64,000 nucleotides of DNA, taken from positions 48,394,851 through 48,458,850 of the forward strand of contig CM053162.1 in NCBI GenBank assembly GCA_028571685.1, given 5' to 3'. The notes below the pieces were generated by a model. That model had not been told where the DNA came from, did not search any database, and saw only the letters and a list, made by a program, of their open reading frames with translations. A program made the translations under genes and the position numbers. Each line of letters begins with the position of its first letter. Positions within the stretch are counted from its first letter, which is position 1. Origin of the DNA: Heterohyrax brucei. Its lineage: Eukaryota > Chordata > Mammalia > Hyracoidea > Procaviidae. This document shows positions 46,487 to 57,275 of the stretch, piece after piece.

Positions 46487-46955
46487 TAGGGTTTGGCAAA
46501 CTTTTCTGTGTAGAAGGTCAGTTAGTAAAAATTCTGGCTGTGTGGACCATCTAGTCTCTGACCCACCTACACAATTCTGTTGTGGAAGTGCAAAAGTGAC
46601 TACAGGCATCACTTAAACAATAAACTGAAATTGGAATTAATTTTGACATGCTATAAATATCTTCTTTCTTTTGATTTTTCACCTACTTAAAATGTAAAAC
46701 AAGTTCTTTGCTTGTGAACCATACAAGAATAGACAGACCAAAATCAAACCCATTGCCATCAAGTCTATTCCAACTGATAGTGACCCTATATGACAGAGTA
46801 GAGCTGTCCCACAGGGTTTCCAAGGAGTGTCTGGTAGATTCTAACTGCCAACCTTTCAGTTAGCAGCCATAACTCTAAACCACTATGCCACTAGCCACCA
46901 GGAAGTAGGTCAGTTGTTGTCTACTGGCTGTAGTTTGCCAGCCCCTGCATTTGAA
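46479..46955 (+). mobile_element. hAT-type non-autonomous DNA transposon with TIRs and 8-bp TSD
   Basis: The left end tagggtttggcaaact (46487-46502) and the right end agtttgccagcccctg (46932-46947) are inverted repeats, 13 of 16 matching. The 8-bp flanks cattagaa (46479-46486) and catttgaa (46948-46955) differ at one base, as expected for a hAT target duplication. The internal 'ttctgtgtagaaggtcagtt' and 'gtggaccatctagtctctga' fit a mammalian hAT-Charlie MER element. No transposase is encoded. An AfroSINE sits inside. Confidence 0.82.
46740..46896 (-). mobile_element. AfroSINE, minus strand, nested in the hAT element
   Basis: 'aaatcaaacccattgccatc', 'agtgaccctatatgacagag', 'ccacagggtttccaaggagt' and 'aaccactatgccactag' give the reversed element; hAT sequence lies on both sides. 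Confidence 0.9.
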
Positions 46956-47930
46956 GAGCACATATCTGTAGGGCCATCAATCCCAGATACCTTGGTGAGC
47001 ATTGATGGATTCAAGATCTCCTCCATAACTTATATGTACTAATATTTACTTTCCCCAGACTGACTCTGATGGGAATTAGAAATATTTTCCCTTTTCATGT
47101 TTTCCATTTCCTCATCTCCCACCCACCAGAGTAGGATCTGATGGACTGTTACAATGGGACATGCTCTAAGTGGAAGGAGAATCAAAAGAGGCATGTCATG
47201 ATCTCTATTGTCATTAATCAAAGGACCTAATTCTTTTCTTTAGACAAAGGAAGCTTTTCCTTTCCTATTAAGCAACTAAATACTGCCCAAGCAGGAGGCC
47301 AAAATAATGCTAGAAAATACAATAGATACTTCTGCTCTGTGGTCATATGGCCGTCAATGTGATTTGTAGAAGGGACATTACCTCCTATCACCTCTCCAGA
47401 AGCAACAGTCTTTGGCTTAGAGTTCTTTTAGTTGAGGTTGACTTCCTCACATGTCTAAATTCATTTCTCTTCCCATCTTTTCTCTTAAAATGAAATGCTT
47501 AAGAGTGTTCAGTACCATTAGATTTCAAATCTAGCCTAGCAAATAAAAGCTCTTCAGAGATCTGAGAATACTTCTCAGATCCTTCCTCTGCCTTCTCTAA
47601 TGTAGTCTTTCAAAGAGGCTTATGCAATAACCTTGAACAATCTAGCTAGTAGTTGCTTGAATTCCCAGTAACGCAAAACCACAGAGGGTGATGCTACCTG
47701 AAGTCCTTGAGGTCCCTGGTTTCATTCAACTTTCAACACCTAAGTAACTTTGATTGGTCAATGTTACTCTTATCAATTTTGACTAGAATTTGCAATGTTA
47801 AAAGAGGAAAATTCAGAAGTGAGGTTAGAGATAAGACTCATGAGCCGTGTCCCTGTCTCCATACATCTCTTTTTAGGGTCGGAATGATTTCTATCCCAAA
47901 CACACTATAGAATAAACTTTCAAGTAGGCC
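46956..47930. other. Unique non-coding DNA
   Basis: About 1 kb, no repeat or exon recognised. Confidence 0.4.
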
Positions 47931-48087
47931 ATATCCACTGCTGTAGAGTCAATTCTGACTCATAGTGAACTTTACAGTGCAGAGTAGAACTGCCTTATAG
48001 AGTTTCCAAGTAGCACCTGGCAGATTTGAAGTGCCAACCTTTTGCTTAGCAGTCACAGCACTTAACCACTATGCCACCAGCATTTCC
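47931..48087 (-). mobile_element. AfroSINE, minus strand
   Basis: 'ccactgctgtagagtcaatt', 'agagtttccaagtagcacct', 'gcttagcagtcacagcactt', 'aaccactatgccaccagcat': complete, reversed. Confidence 0.9.
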
Positions 48088-48316
48088 AAAGCATCAGTCT
48101 TGCCCCGTATGTTGATCAAACCCTGGTGTTATTAGCACCACACTCTAACAAACTAAGTTAACTGGCCAGGATAAGTAGAGTGGGCTTATTGGTACTCTAT
48201 TATATGTTTTTATTTTTATATAATAAAGAGTCCATCTTGAAGGTTTGTTTTCTGCGTCAAAGATGAGCAATACCTGGTCACAACTCTTCTCACATAAACC
48301 TATGAGTTATTGATGA

Positions 48317-48481
48317 TCAAATGCAACTCGCCCTCTGAGCCTTGCTGGACCCGTTAAATTCATTTCCCTATAACAGTCAAAGCAACCAGTAACAATCACT
48401 CAGCCTTGGCTCACAAGATGAAATTTTGTTGCCGTTCATGGATTACATTTTTCTTTTATTTAGTCATTCCTTATAATCAAA
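48317..48481 (+). repeat. Left arm of a 165-bp inverted repeat
   Basis: The reverse complement of this segment recurs at 49437-49604. Over the best 119 positions ('ctctgagc' to 'gattacattttt') I count 12 differences, about 90% identity. I do not recognise the sequence as a known repeat. Confidence 0.85.
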
Positions 48482-48631
48482 TATCAGCTTCAAAAGCATA
48501 TGATGTTTTATTTATACAGTGATGTGCTAAGCATAAAGAATGAAGCCTATAATCTTTACATTATGGCAAAATCAGTAGAAACAATACACACTAACCTACA
48601 AACTATATAGGTGCAATCTCATTAAAAATCT

Positions 48632-49140
48632 GTATGTAAAGACCTCTTTAAAGTGATGAAAAGCAAAGATATCAACCTGAAAACTAAGGTGTACCTGACC
48701 CAAACCATTCTGATTTCAATCACCTTATATGCATATGAAAGCTGGATGGCGAATAAGGAAGATCAAAGAAAAAAAATGACACCTTTCTATTATGGTGTTG
48801 GATAAGAACGTTTAATATATCACAGACTGCCAAAATCCGTCACGGAAGAAGAACAACCAGAATGTTCCTTAGAAGCAAAGATGGTGACACTGTGTCTCAT
48901 GTTCTTTGGACATGTTAACAGCAAGGATCAGTACCTGGAGAAGGGCCTCGTGCTTGCTAAAGTGGAAGGTCAGCCTAAAAGAGGAAGACCATCAGTGAGA
49001 TGGATTGACAAAGGACTTCAACAATAGGCTTGAGCATAACAACAGATGTGAGGATGGTGCAGGAGAGGGCAATGTTTCATTTTGTTATGCATAGACTAAT
49101 TATGAGATAGAACTGACTCAATGGTACCTAGTAACAACAG
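48632..49140 (+). mobile_element. RTE/BovB-like LINE fragment, plus strand
   Basis: 'gtaaagacctctttaaagtg' and 'gcatatgaaagctggatggc', then 'tatggtgttggataagaacg' and 'agaagaacaaccagaatgtt', then the tail with 'gaactgactcaatggtacct' and 'agtaacaacag'. It is the same segment as 23960-24480. Truncated and inactive. It lies between the arms of the inverted repeat. Confidence 0.88.
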
Positions 49141-49295
49141 AAATACATAAAACGATTATATACAAGGATGCATTGGTATAACTCTAGCATATGAAAAATC
49201 CTGAAAAGGCCACACAAAAAAACTATCAACACCGGTTATTCATGGGGTCTATGAGTGGAAGAAATTTCCTTTTTAGTTTTTACAATTCCCTTCCT

Positions 49296-49370
49296 TAACA
49301 AAATGGTGTTATGGCTCCTAGGGTCTCCGTGAGTCGGATCTGACTTGACGGAACTTGGCTTTTGGCTTAT
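49296..49370 (+). mobile_element. Tail-only RTE/SINE fragment
   Basis: 'ggtctccgtgagtcggatct' and 'gacttgacggaacttggctt' form the tail type seen at 634-672. No head is visible. Confidence 0.5.
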
Positions 49371-49436
49371 GGCTGCATCCATTTGTGAAACATTGACTTC
49401 TAAGATTTATGCATTTCGATGTGTGTAAATTTTAAT

Positions 49437-49604
49437 TTTGATTATAAAGAATGACAAAAAATGAAAGTAAAATGTAATCCATGAATGGCAACAAAATTTC
49501 ACCTTGTGAGTCAAGTCTGAATGACTGTTAGTGGTTGCTTTGACTGCTATAGGGAAATGAATTTAATGGGTCCAGTAAAGCTCAGAGAGAAAGTTGTATT
49601 TCAT
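49437..49604 (-). repeat. Right arm of the 165-bp inverted repeat
   Basis: Inverted partner of 48317-48481. The arms are about 955 bases apart. No flanking target duplication or TA/TTAA site is evident, so transposon ends are not proven. Confidence 0.85.
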
Positions 49605-49678
49605 ATTGCCTGGTTGTGGAGTAGGAAGAAAGGGGAAAGTCCATGCTAAAAGAAGAGAGTTAAATTTCTGACTTCAAA

Positions 49679-49867
49679 CAGTATGCTGGAAACCCTGCTG
49701 GTTCAGTGGTTAAGTGCTACAGCCGCTAACCAGAAGGATGTCAGTTCAGATCTGCCAGGTGCTCCCTGGAAACTCTATGGGACAGTTCTACTCTGTCCTA
49801 TAGCATTGCTATGAGTCAGCATTGACTCGATGGCAGTCGGTTTGGGTTTTTTTTGTTAGCAGTATGC
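49679..49867 (+). mobile_element. AfroSINE with target-site duplication, plus strand
   Basis: The SINE at 49688-49855 has head 'ggaaaccctgctggttcagt' and tail 'gctatgagtcagcattgact'. cagtatgc occurs at 49679-49686 and 49860-49867. Confidence 0.92.
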
Positions 49868-50437
49868 CAGGCCCCATGACATCAGGTCCTTCTTGTCCAT
49901 CCTGAGGAATTTTGATGGTGGGTCTCAACAACCCTTCCCAAGGCTGTCCTGGAGATTTTGCCATTCAGGCAGTTCTTTACAGAGTCAGTTGGGTATGGTA
50001 CTTGATAAGGGTGGCCAGACTTTGGGATGGAGATTGCCCAGGCACTAAGAATCCACTCATCCTTTGAAAAGATGACCCTGTTTGATTGTCTTGGAAATTT
50101 ATATCCCAACTAATTATTAATGACACACCTTCCTTTTAGTATCAATTTGGATAATAAATTATATCATCACTGTAGCTAAAATTATTACATTCCAAGACTA
50201 CTTTTGTGCCTGAACCCTAACCGCTGTGCTTCAATCAAGTCATAATTACCTGCTTTATAGCAAAAGCTCACAATCTTCAGCTTCTTTAGGGGACAGTCTG
50301 TTGCAAGTGACATTTACCTGGAAGAGTTAGTTAATGTGAGAAAGGCTATATTCTTTCAAGTACAAACTTAAGTAGAGCATAAAGAAATATTCAGTCCTGT
50401 TTTGGTTGGAGGTCAAGAAAAAAATTCATTAAAAAGT
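49868..50437. other. Unique non-coding DNA
   Basis: About 570 bases with nothing recognised. Confidence 0.35.
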
Positions 50438-50700
50438 GTTTTGAGCACCGGAGAAAGGCTCTTACAGGCAGAGGCAAAACGGGCACAAAGTTTCAGAGTG
50501 AGAAATAGTATGAAAATCTTTGCAGACTTGAACATTGATGGGAATGGCTGGCATGTAGGCAACAAGGTGGGTGGGTGAGTGGTGAAAAAGAGATTGTGAA
50601 ACGAGGTGGATTCTAGATCAAATAGGGTTGTTGGTGACCAGCTGGGGAGTTTCAATGTTATCCTGTGGCTCACAGGCAATAGTGCCTCATGGATCTTCAG
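50438..50700 (-). mobile_element. L2 LINE fragment, minus strand
   Basis: 'cttacaggcagaggcaaaac', 'gggcacaaagtttcagagtg' and 'ttggtgaccagctggggagt' resemble the reversed L2 body. Confidence 0.5.
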
Positions 50701-51172
50701 AAAACCTGGAAAAGATTTTAAATGAAGACTTATTACAGACATACACAGAGACACACAGACACACATAAAAGTTTTATACAAATTGAGGAATATTAACTGA
50801 GAACCATCAACTTGATTGTAACTGTTTTTTTTTTTAATTAATTGCATTAAAGAACTATCATTGCATTTGTAGTTTTACACAAACAGAAAAAGTCTATAAG
50901 TTTTCTTTTCTCAGATGCAAATATTTAGGAATCAAATACTGTCATGCCGGTGATTTTCCTTCAGATATTTCAGGAGAAAAAAAGAGAGAGGATAGTCACT
51001 TCAGCCAAAAAACCAAGTGGATAATGAATGTAGAAAACTATTGCTGGTTGCTGAAATTGAAGAAGAGGTGGTAAGGGGCTTCTTGTATTCTCTGTCTTTG
51101 TGTATTTTCTTTTTTTACATTTTTGTAACAAAAAGTTACAAAACCAAATGCATACTCTTTGGGTCTCATTCT

Positions 51173-51353
51173 AAACTCAACCCACTGCCATGGACTTCAT
51201 TTCAACTCATAGTGACCCCACAAAATTTCCAAGACTGTAAATCTCTATGGAAGCTAACTGCTGCATCCTTCTCCCGTGGAGCCACTGGTGGTTTTGAACT
51301 GCTGACCTTATGGGTAATAGTCATCCACTTTAACCACTTCAACACCAGGGCTC
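51173..51353 (-). mobile_element. AfroSINE, longer subtype, minus strand
   Basis: 'tcaacccactgccatggact', 'tcaactcatagtgaccccac', 'cttctcccgtggagccactg' and 'accacttcaacaccagggct'. L2-like sequence flanks it. Confidence 0.88.
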
Positions 51354-51560
51354 TGTTCAGAGCTAGTGAGGTCAAGTCTCTGGATAATCTGATCCAGGTA
51401 GGGATGGTGGATTGGGAGAATTGTGGGAGACCAAGTGGAAATCCATGGACATTGTCCTGGAGAGAGAGATGGCCAGGGACTGAACCAAGGCAGTGATGGT
51501 GGAGAGAGGATGGACACACAAGATCTGTTGGAGCTTAAGACACAAGACCTAGCAACTGAG
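51354..51560 (-). mobile_element. Probable L2 LINE continuation, minus strand
   Basis: 'gatccaggtagggatggtgg' and the purine-rich text after it fit the L2 body downstream of 50700; low certainty. Confidence 0.35.
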
Positions 51561-52645
51561 TGAATGATGGGTAGCGCTAGTCCTGATGCAGGTGAATACA
51601 GGGGGAGATGTGAATAATGAAAGGTATTCAATTCATAGTATGGGTTACTTTAAGTATTAAAAATACTGGACTCTCCTCTGTTAGTATTGTTTCAATATCT
51701 TTGTCATATTTCTTACTACTTAAAATCACCCTGAAACTTGACTTGTATGGAAATAACACCCTTTTTCTTCTCCATCTTCCAGGAGTACACCGTTGTTCAG
51801 TGTTTCCAGCAGGTCTGCCTTTCAGTGTGCCTGATTTGATTCACTTGTTTACAGAAACAGGCACCTTCAACTTTCTACCGTCTTTACTGTTTTTCCTTTT
51901 TTTTTCCCCCTCTGCCTTTCCCCATTATGCCATCCAATCTTGTCACTGGAAAACAGGCAATAGGCCAAGGCTTTTCATGGCACAAAACACAATGTCCTCT
52001 CTTCCCTTTAATCCCCCTGTAAGTGTGGCAGAGTGTGTAAACACACCCAAGGGCTCCTAGATCCCAAGATTAACCACATCTGTGCTCTTGGCATGTTTGT
52101 CTTTCCCCAACCCCCGCCCCCAAGTCTTTTCCTTTTTTGAGTTGTAGGAATCTAGGCCTGAGATATGACATCTTTTAGGAAATCCTTTTAAACCCCCAGC
52201 TTTCAAACAACCAGGTTGAGATTTGCCCAAGGGACATGAGGATGTGGCCAGCAAGTTCCTTCTGTGGTAGGGGCCTCTCTGGAGCCTGGTCTTTCCTGTA
52301 ATCTCCACTGACTCTTTGCAGAAAGCCATATTTCTTCCAAGTCTTCTCTTTTCATCCCTGTCTGAACCTGCCTTTATCTTCCTAATGGCTAATTAAAAAA
52401 TTACAACCAAGAGCATTAAATAGTAAACCCTTTCCCTGCTGTTCTCCATTTAATTTCTGAAGCCCCAACCAAAATGCCTTAAAAAGAATGAGAAAGAGGC
52501 ACCCTTTTGCTTGCAAACTGCTGATACACAGTATTTTGGCAGGGAGAGGGTAGACCTGCAACAGAGGTTATGCTTGGGTCTTACTTATGTCTTTTTCCAG
52601 AAAAGTAACACACAGGGGGTCATAGTATCCTCAACATTATGACTT

Positions 52646-52703
52646 TGCGTGTGTGTGTGTGTGTGTGTGCGTGTGCGTGTGTGTGCATGCATGTGTGTGT
52701 GTG
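52646..52703. repeat. (GT)n microsatellite with GC interruptions
   Basis: 'gcgtgtgtgtgtgtgtgtgt' followed by gcgtgtgcgtgtgtgtgcatgc-type variation. Confidence 0.95.
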
Positions 52704-54719
52704 ACTTTCCTCTTCTCCAGTGCCTCCTGCCTCCCTTCCACACTGAAGCAACTATGAGTTTTAAAACTCAGAATTACTTCTTTTTCATTTAAGCTAACTG
52801 ACTCAGCTTGCTAAAAACTCATCCACATTCATAATACACACATCACTCTTAAGTGACTGCTGGATTCCATTTGCAAAGAGCAAACTTGGGAGGCAGCATC
52901 GAAATAACAATCAACATAGTCCTCTGCTTGCATTTGTTTGTATATTACCTTAGCATTTTCATAGGACAAGATTTTTAAAAGCCAGAATCATACATAGTGG
53001 GCTTGGTCTATTTGAGATTGTTCTTCATCAATTGTTTTTTCTTGTGATTATACAGTTTTACTTTATCATCCCTTTGATAACAATTTCTGCATGAAAATTG
53101 ACTTTATATTTCATTTTTCCCGTCTGTTATCTTAGCAGCATTCATACGCAAACACCCTTTGTGCTGCGTGGGTAACATAACTGATCAGGCGAAGCTGTGC
53201 CATAAGAAATCAAAACCATAATAATGTCTTTGGGTTTTGCATTTTAAATACTGCGTTCATTGTTGCACTGAGGTTTCCTCTCCCTTTCCAGACATTATGG
53301 AGATTACCTTTGGTAATGCCTATTTCATTGTACTTTGATATAAAATAATGCATGTCATAAATCATCTGAGCGTCTGTCATTAAGCAGAAAAGCACCTACT
53401 TATGGTATGTAACAATTTGCTTTTCTAATTTGAAGAAGATTGAGGCATTTTAATTATAGAATTTCTTTGTAAATGAGACTGGCATGCAGTATAAAATTGT
53501 ATCCTTTGCAGAACTGTAGGTTAGAAATAATAAAAGCCTTACTCACTAATTTTACGTTATTATTATTGCGGGAACTAAATAAAAGCACTCTAAGGTGGGC
53601 TTCCTAAAGTCCTACACTTCTGTTTCCACTAATATGAGAAAAAGTTGTGTTTGCATATTTAAGAAAAACACACAGAAGAATCAAGTCATCGTTATAGGAT
53701 AATTTGCTGTTGCAAACCAAGAAAAGGATGTTTTTTAATTTGAAGCTGGGAAAGTCATTGTATAAAAAGTTGAGAAATGACAAAGAGCATTAAGAGACAA
53801 GGAGAGAAGGAGAGAGCCCTGTTTGAAATTACTGGCGTGCTTCATAGTTTCAAACTGCTTCCATTTGGATGAGGAGGGGTAGGGGGTTCAAGCCAGCCCT
53901 ATGAAAAACACTTTGTAATTATTGGAGGCTTCCTCTATGAAGGTGGTCATCAGGGCTCTGAACATGGACAGTGCAGAGAGATTTAAAATTATGAGGGCTC
54001 TTCAAGTTGTTTAAAACATTGATTTTTTCTTTTATAAAATAGTTTTCTATGTTTTATTTCTTCAGTGACTAGGTAATTACAGCAGCTGAGAAACTGATGT
54101 ACTTTACTCTGAAACCAGTGTTTTCTCTTGGGCTCCCCCACCTTTTTTTTTCTTAATAAGTTTTCTAGTTTCCCTCACAGCTGAGATAGACACATCATTC
54201 TTTGTTCTTGCTCATAAATCATTCTGTGACCAAGGAACCAGGAAGTTATTAGGGGTGAGGGGAAGGTCAGGTCGAAAATTCAGATTGATCTAACCTATTC
54301 TGGCAAAATAGCATTTTACCTACCTTAAACCTAAAGCAAAGCATCAATGCAAGGCCACCGCGATATGACTTTTAACGATGCTTCACGAGGGCAGAGGCTG
54401 CAGCAGCTTTTCCAGTGAGTGTTATCAAGATTCATAGTCACCACAAAGTGGTCGTTAGTGAGTCTTTAGCTGCCACCAGCCCATTTGCCCATACGTGTCA
54501 TTTCAGGTGGGTTTTCTGTTCTTCTCCCATTTCTCTCTCTCTTTCTCTTCTCTTTGTCTATCATATGCATGGACAGCTGAAAAAGAAATTCTGAAAGTCT
54601 GTGAGGAAACTGATCCAACTGGGAGGGAGTCACTTAGTTGGGAACCCCTGGTGTCACTTGTTTCCATGTGTTAAAAATTGAAGTCGTGTAAACATCTGTG
54701 TTCACATGGGCGTGCACAT

Positions 54720-54750
54720 GCACGCACACACACACACACACGCACACACG
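54720..54750. repeat. (CA)n microsatellite with CG interruptions
   Basis: Runs 'cacgcacacacacacacaca' then 'cgcacacacg'. Minus frames over it (54634-54868) are artefacts. Confidence 0.95.
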
Positions 54751-55365
54751 TATATACAGACAAAGTCTCATACAGACGACAAGTCTCATGTAGACGAATT
54801 GACCTAAGGGCTCCAGATGGGGGAGCAAATATGTGTTTTTCCCAGTATTTCTCTTGATTTCTCACCAAGTTTCCTTTCTCTTGCTCCGCCGTCCTCCCCG
54901 GTGGTTAACCTGTTTTTGTTGTCCAAGGGTGGAAGCAGAGTTCCGTGCCTTTTGTAAAAAGCTGTATCAAAGTGAACTGAACACAGGATGAAGGTTTTTG
55001 TCAGCCTCACACCTGCCACACACAAAGTTGTTGGCCTTTCATGCAAATCATAACCCGAGTTTAAATTTAAAGGAACAGGGAAAGCAATAGAGCAAAGCTC
55101 TCCAGATGTTGCTCAGTCTGTGCGATTGTAAATTTAAAAGGACCAGCTTTCCATCCAGATCTGAGTGTACTGGGAACTATATGAAAATTCCAAGACATAC
55201 TGGTTTATTGAAATGTCTGAAATTTCTATATGAATTTTGGAACAGATGTACTGAGGTAGGTAATAAAACTGTGATAATGAGGAACATTTCCACATCAGCT
55301 CACTAAACTACTAATCTATCAAGAGGGCCAAGACTCAGCAGTGGAAGAGAGTGATTTCCATTACT

Positions 55366-55388
55366 TTCATTTATTTATTTATTTTTGT
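55366..55388. repeat. (TTTA)n short tandem repeat
   Basis: Five to six TTTA/ATTT units in a row. Confidence 0.85.
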
Positions 55389-55477
55389 AACTCAGTGTCA
55401 ATGTTGCAAATTCCTCCTTGACATTAGTTTTGGAAGATATAAGTGAAACAGTTGTATGATCTGCTTTATCCCGAATG

Positions 55478-55665
55478 GAAATCCTCTTGGTGCAGTGGCT
55501 AAGAGTACATGGAGCCCTGCGGAGTGGCAGTTAATGTTTGACTGCTCACCCAAAAGTCAGTAGTTCAAATCCACCAGGTACTCCTTGGAAACGATATGGG
55601 GCAGTTCTACTCCGTCTTGCAGGTTGATTTTGAGTCTGAATCAACTGGACAGCAGTGGGTTATTA
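55478..55665 (+). mobile_element. AfroSINE with duplicated head, plus strand
   Basis: A first head, 'aaatcctcttggtgcagtgg' plus 'ctaagagtacat' (55479-55510), is followed at once by a second, 'ggagccctgcggagtggcag' (55511), and a complete body and tail ending 'cagcagtgggttatt'. Either one SINE inserted into another whose rest is lost, or it is a dimer. Confidence 0.8.
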
Positions 55666-55811
55666 TTTGTTTAATCCTAAATACATCACTGGATTTCAAT
55701 TACACATTCTTAATCAATGAAAATAATATGGAAACATGTTATAGAGCTTTGCATTCATCTTTATAACTGTTTATCATTTTGCCATTATCTGTAATACTCC
55801 AACCTATACTA

Positions 55812-55958
55812 TCACACTGCTGTGGAGTTGATTCTGATTCACACTCTGTATGGCAAGGTGGACCTGCCCCACAAAGTTTCCGAGGAGCAGCTGGGGATTC
55901 AAACTGCTGACCTTCTGGTTAGCAGCTGAACAATCAATCACTGCACCCCAGGGCTCCA
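55812..55958 (-). mobile_element. AfroSINE, minus strand
   Basis: 'cacactgctgtggagttgat', 'gccccacaaagtttccgagg', 'tggttagcagctgaacaatc', 'actgcaccccagggctcc': reversed element. Confidence 0.9.
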
Positions 55959-56889
55959 TGTAATACCCAAGAAGTCTGACTCTGGGGCTTAGAGTACCTT
56001 TGAACTGCAGAGTGTAGGTCTGATTCTCAGAGCCTATGCTGGGAGTAGACTGCAGGTCAGGGCTGGGTTTGGGGCTCCAGTGGCCGCAGCTCAGTCTACG
56101 TGGAGGAGCAGGGGTATCATTTGATTGACTCCCCTTGTTGTCGTATTCCTGGCCACCACCCAGCTCATTGACTCCTCCATTTGAGAATTAACGGAAGATG
56201 TAGTTTTAGGAATGAGTCTCCTGGGATTGATGCCAAACCATTTGTATCGCTCTCAGGGATTTGCAAAGTAGTGAAACTAGAGCTTTGGAACTAATGGGGC
56301 TTCCCCACTTCCCTCAGCAAGACCAACTATTGATCAAACAGCTTCAGAAATGAAAGGAAAAATTAAACAACTATCTAACATGACTTATTTGATGGTGTAT
56401 AGATTTTTTTTTTTAATTCTTTCTCAGGCTTTCCTCTATACTCCTGTGGTAGTTGGAAATTGTATGATTTTTAAAAATAATTCTGACTGTTCTACTAAGA
56501 AGACTATAAGAGACTTCAGAAGCAAAGGAGGCATCCCGAGAGAGAACAAGGAAATAGAGGCAGGTGGATGAAAGATGCAGGCTACTGCCACGTGAGAACT
56601 ACCTGACAGTCAGGGCTGTGGGCCAAGAGGACAAGCAAACCTTCACGTCACAAAGCATATTTAAAGTATAGGTATAGAGGTCTGGTCCCTTGAGGCTATC
56701 TACTTTTTCACTTTCAGGAAATATCAGTGTTATTAAGGTCTTCTTTGCTTTTCTCAGGAATTTTGAAAACTATTGTCCATGGCACCACCCAGTTTTCCCA
56801 CCCACTTTTGTGTGTTGGGGTGCCGATTTTTGTTGTTGTTGTTGTTTACTACAGTGTGGTCCTTACAGTAAAAATAAGGAAGACTCAAG
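55959..56889. other. Unique non-coding DNA
   Basis: About 0.9 kb. A (TTG)n run is at 56830-56846. No exon recognised. Confidence 0.4.
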
Positions 56890-57275
56890 AAAAATCAACA
56901 CCTTTGAATGATGGTGTTGGTGAAGAATATTGAATATGCACTATGGATTGCCAGGAGAATGAACAAATCTGTCCTGGGAGAGGTACAGCCAGAAAGCTCC
57001 TTAGAAGCAAGGGTGACAAGACTTCATCTCACATACTTTAGACATGTTTTCAGGAAGGACCAAGTCCCTGGAGAAGGACATCATGCTTGGTAAAGTCGAC
57101 GATAAGTGAAAAAGAGGAAGACCCTCAATAAGACGAGCTGACACAGTGGCTGCAGTAGTGGACTCAAACACAGCACCAATTGTGCAGACGGTTCAGGATC
57201 AGGCAGTGTTTCATTCTGTTGTATACAGGGTTGCTATGCGTCATAACCAACTCAATGGCACCTAACAACATCACA
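56890..57275 (+). mobile_element. RTE/BovB-like LINE 3' end, plus strand
   Basis: 'cacctttgaatgatggtgtt', 'gaagaatattgaatatgcac', 'ggaccaagtccctggagaag', 'gttcaggatcaggcagtgtt' and the tail 'ctcaatggcacctaacaaca' repeat the order of the other RTE copies. Stops break the frame. Confidence 0.88.

Larger units (their letters stand above)
51561..55477. other. Longest repeat-poor stretch; candidate conserved non-coding region
   Basis: In 3.9 kb I see no AfroSINE, RTE or L1 and only two dinucleotide tracts. Sub-blocks 52380-52540, 52780-53700 and 54290-54490 are balanced in composition, rich in TAATTA/AATTA-like words and free of decay marks. Frames (51617-52060, 54634-55046) have no recognisable content, and I see no plausible exon. 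A conserved enhancer-type region is an inference only. Confidence 0.4.

Noticed and set aside
48317-49604. Terminal inverted repeats of an intact DNA transposon
   Set aside because: No target-site duplication, no transposase between the arms and no sharp outer ends; kept only as an inverted repeat of unknown origin.
51617-52060. 147-residue plus-strand frame in the repeat-poor region
   Set aside because: Hydrophobic low-information translation, no recognisable domain, no initiator context or exon borders that I could support.
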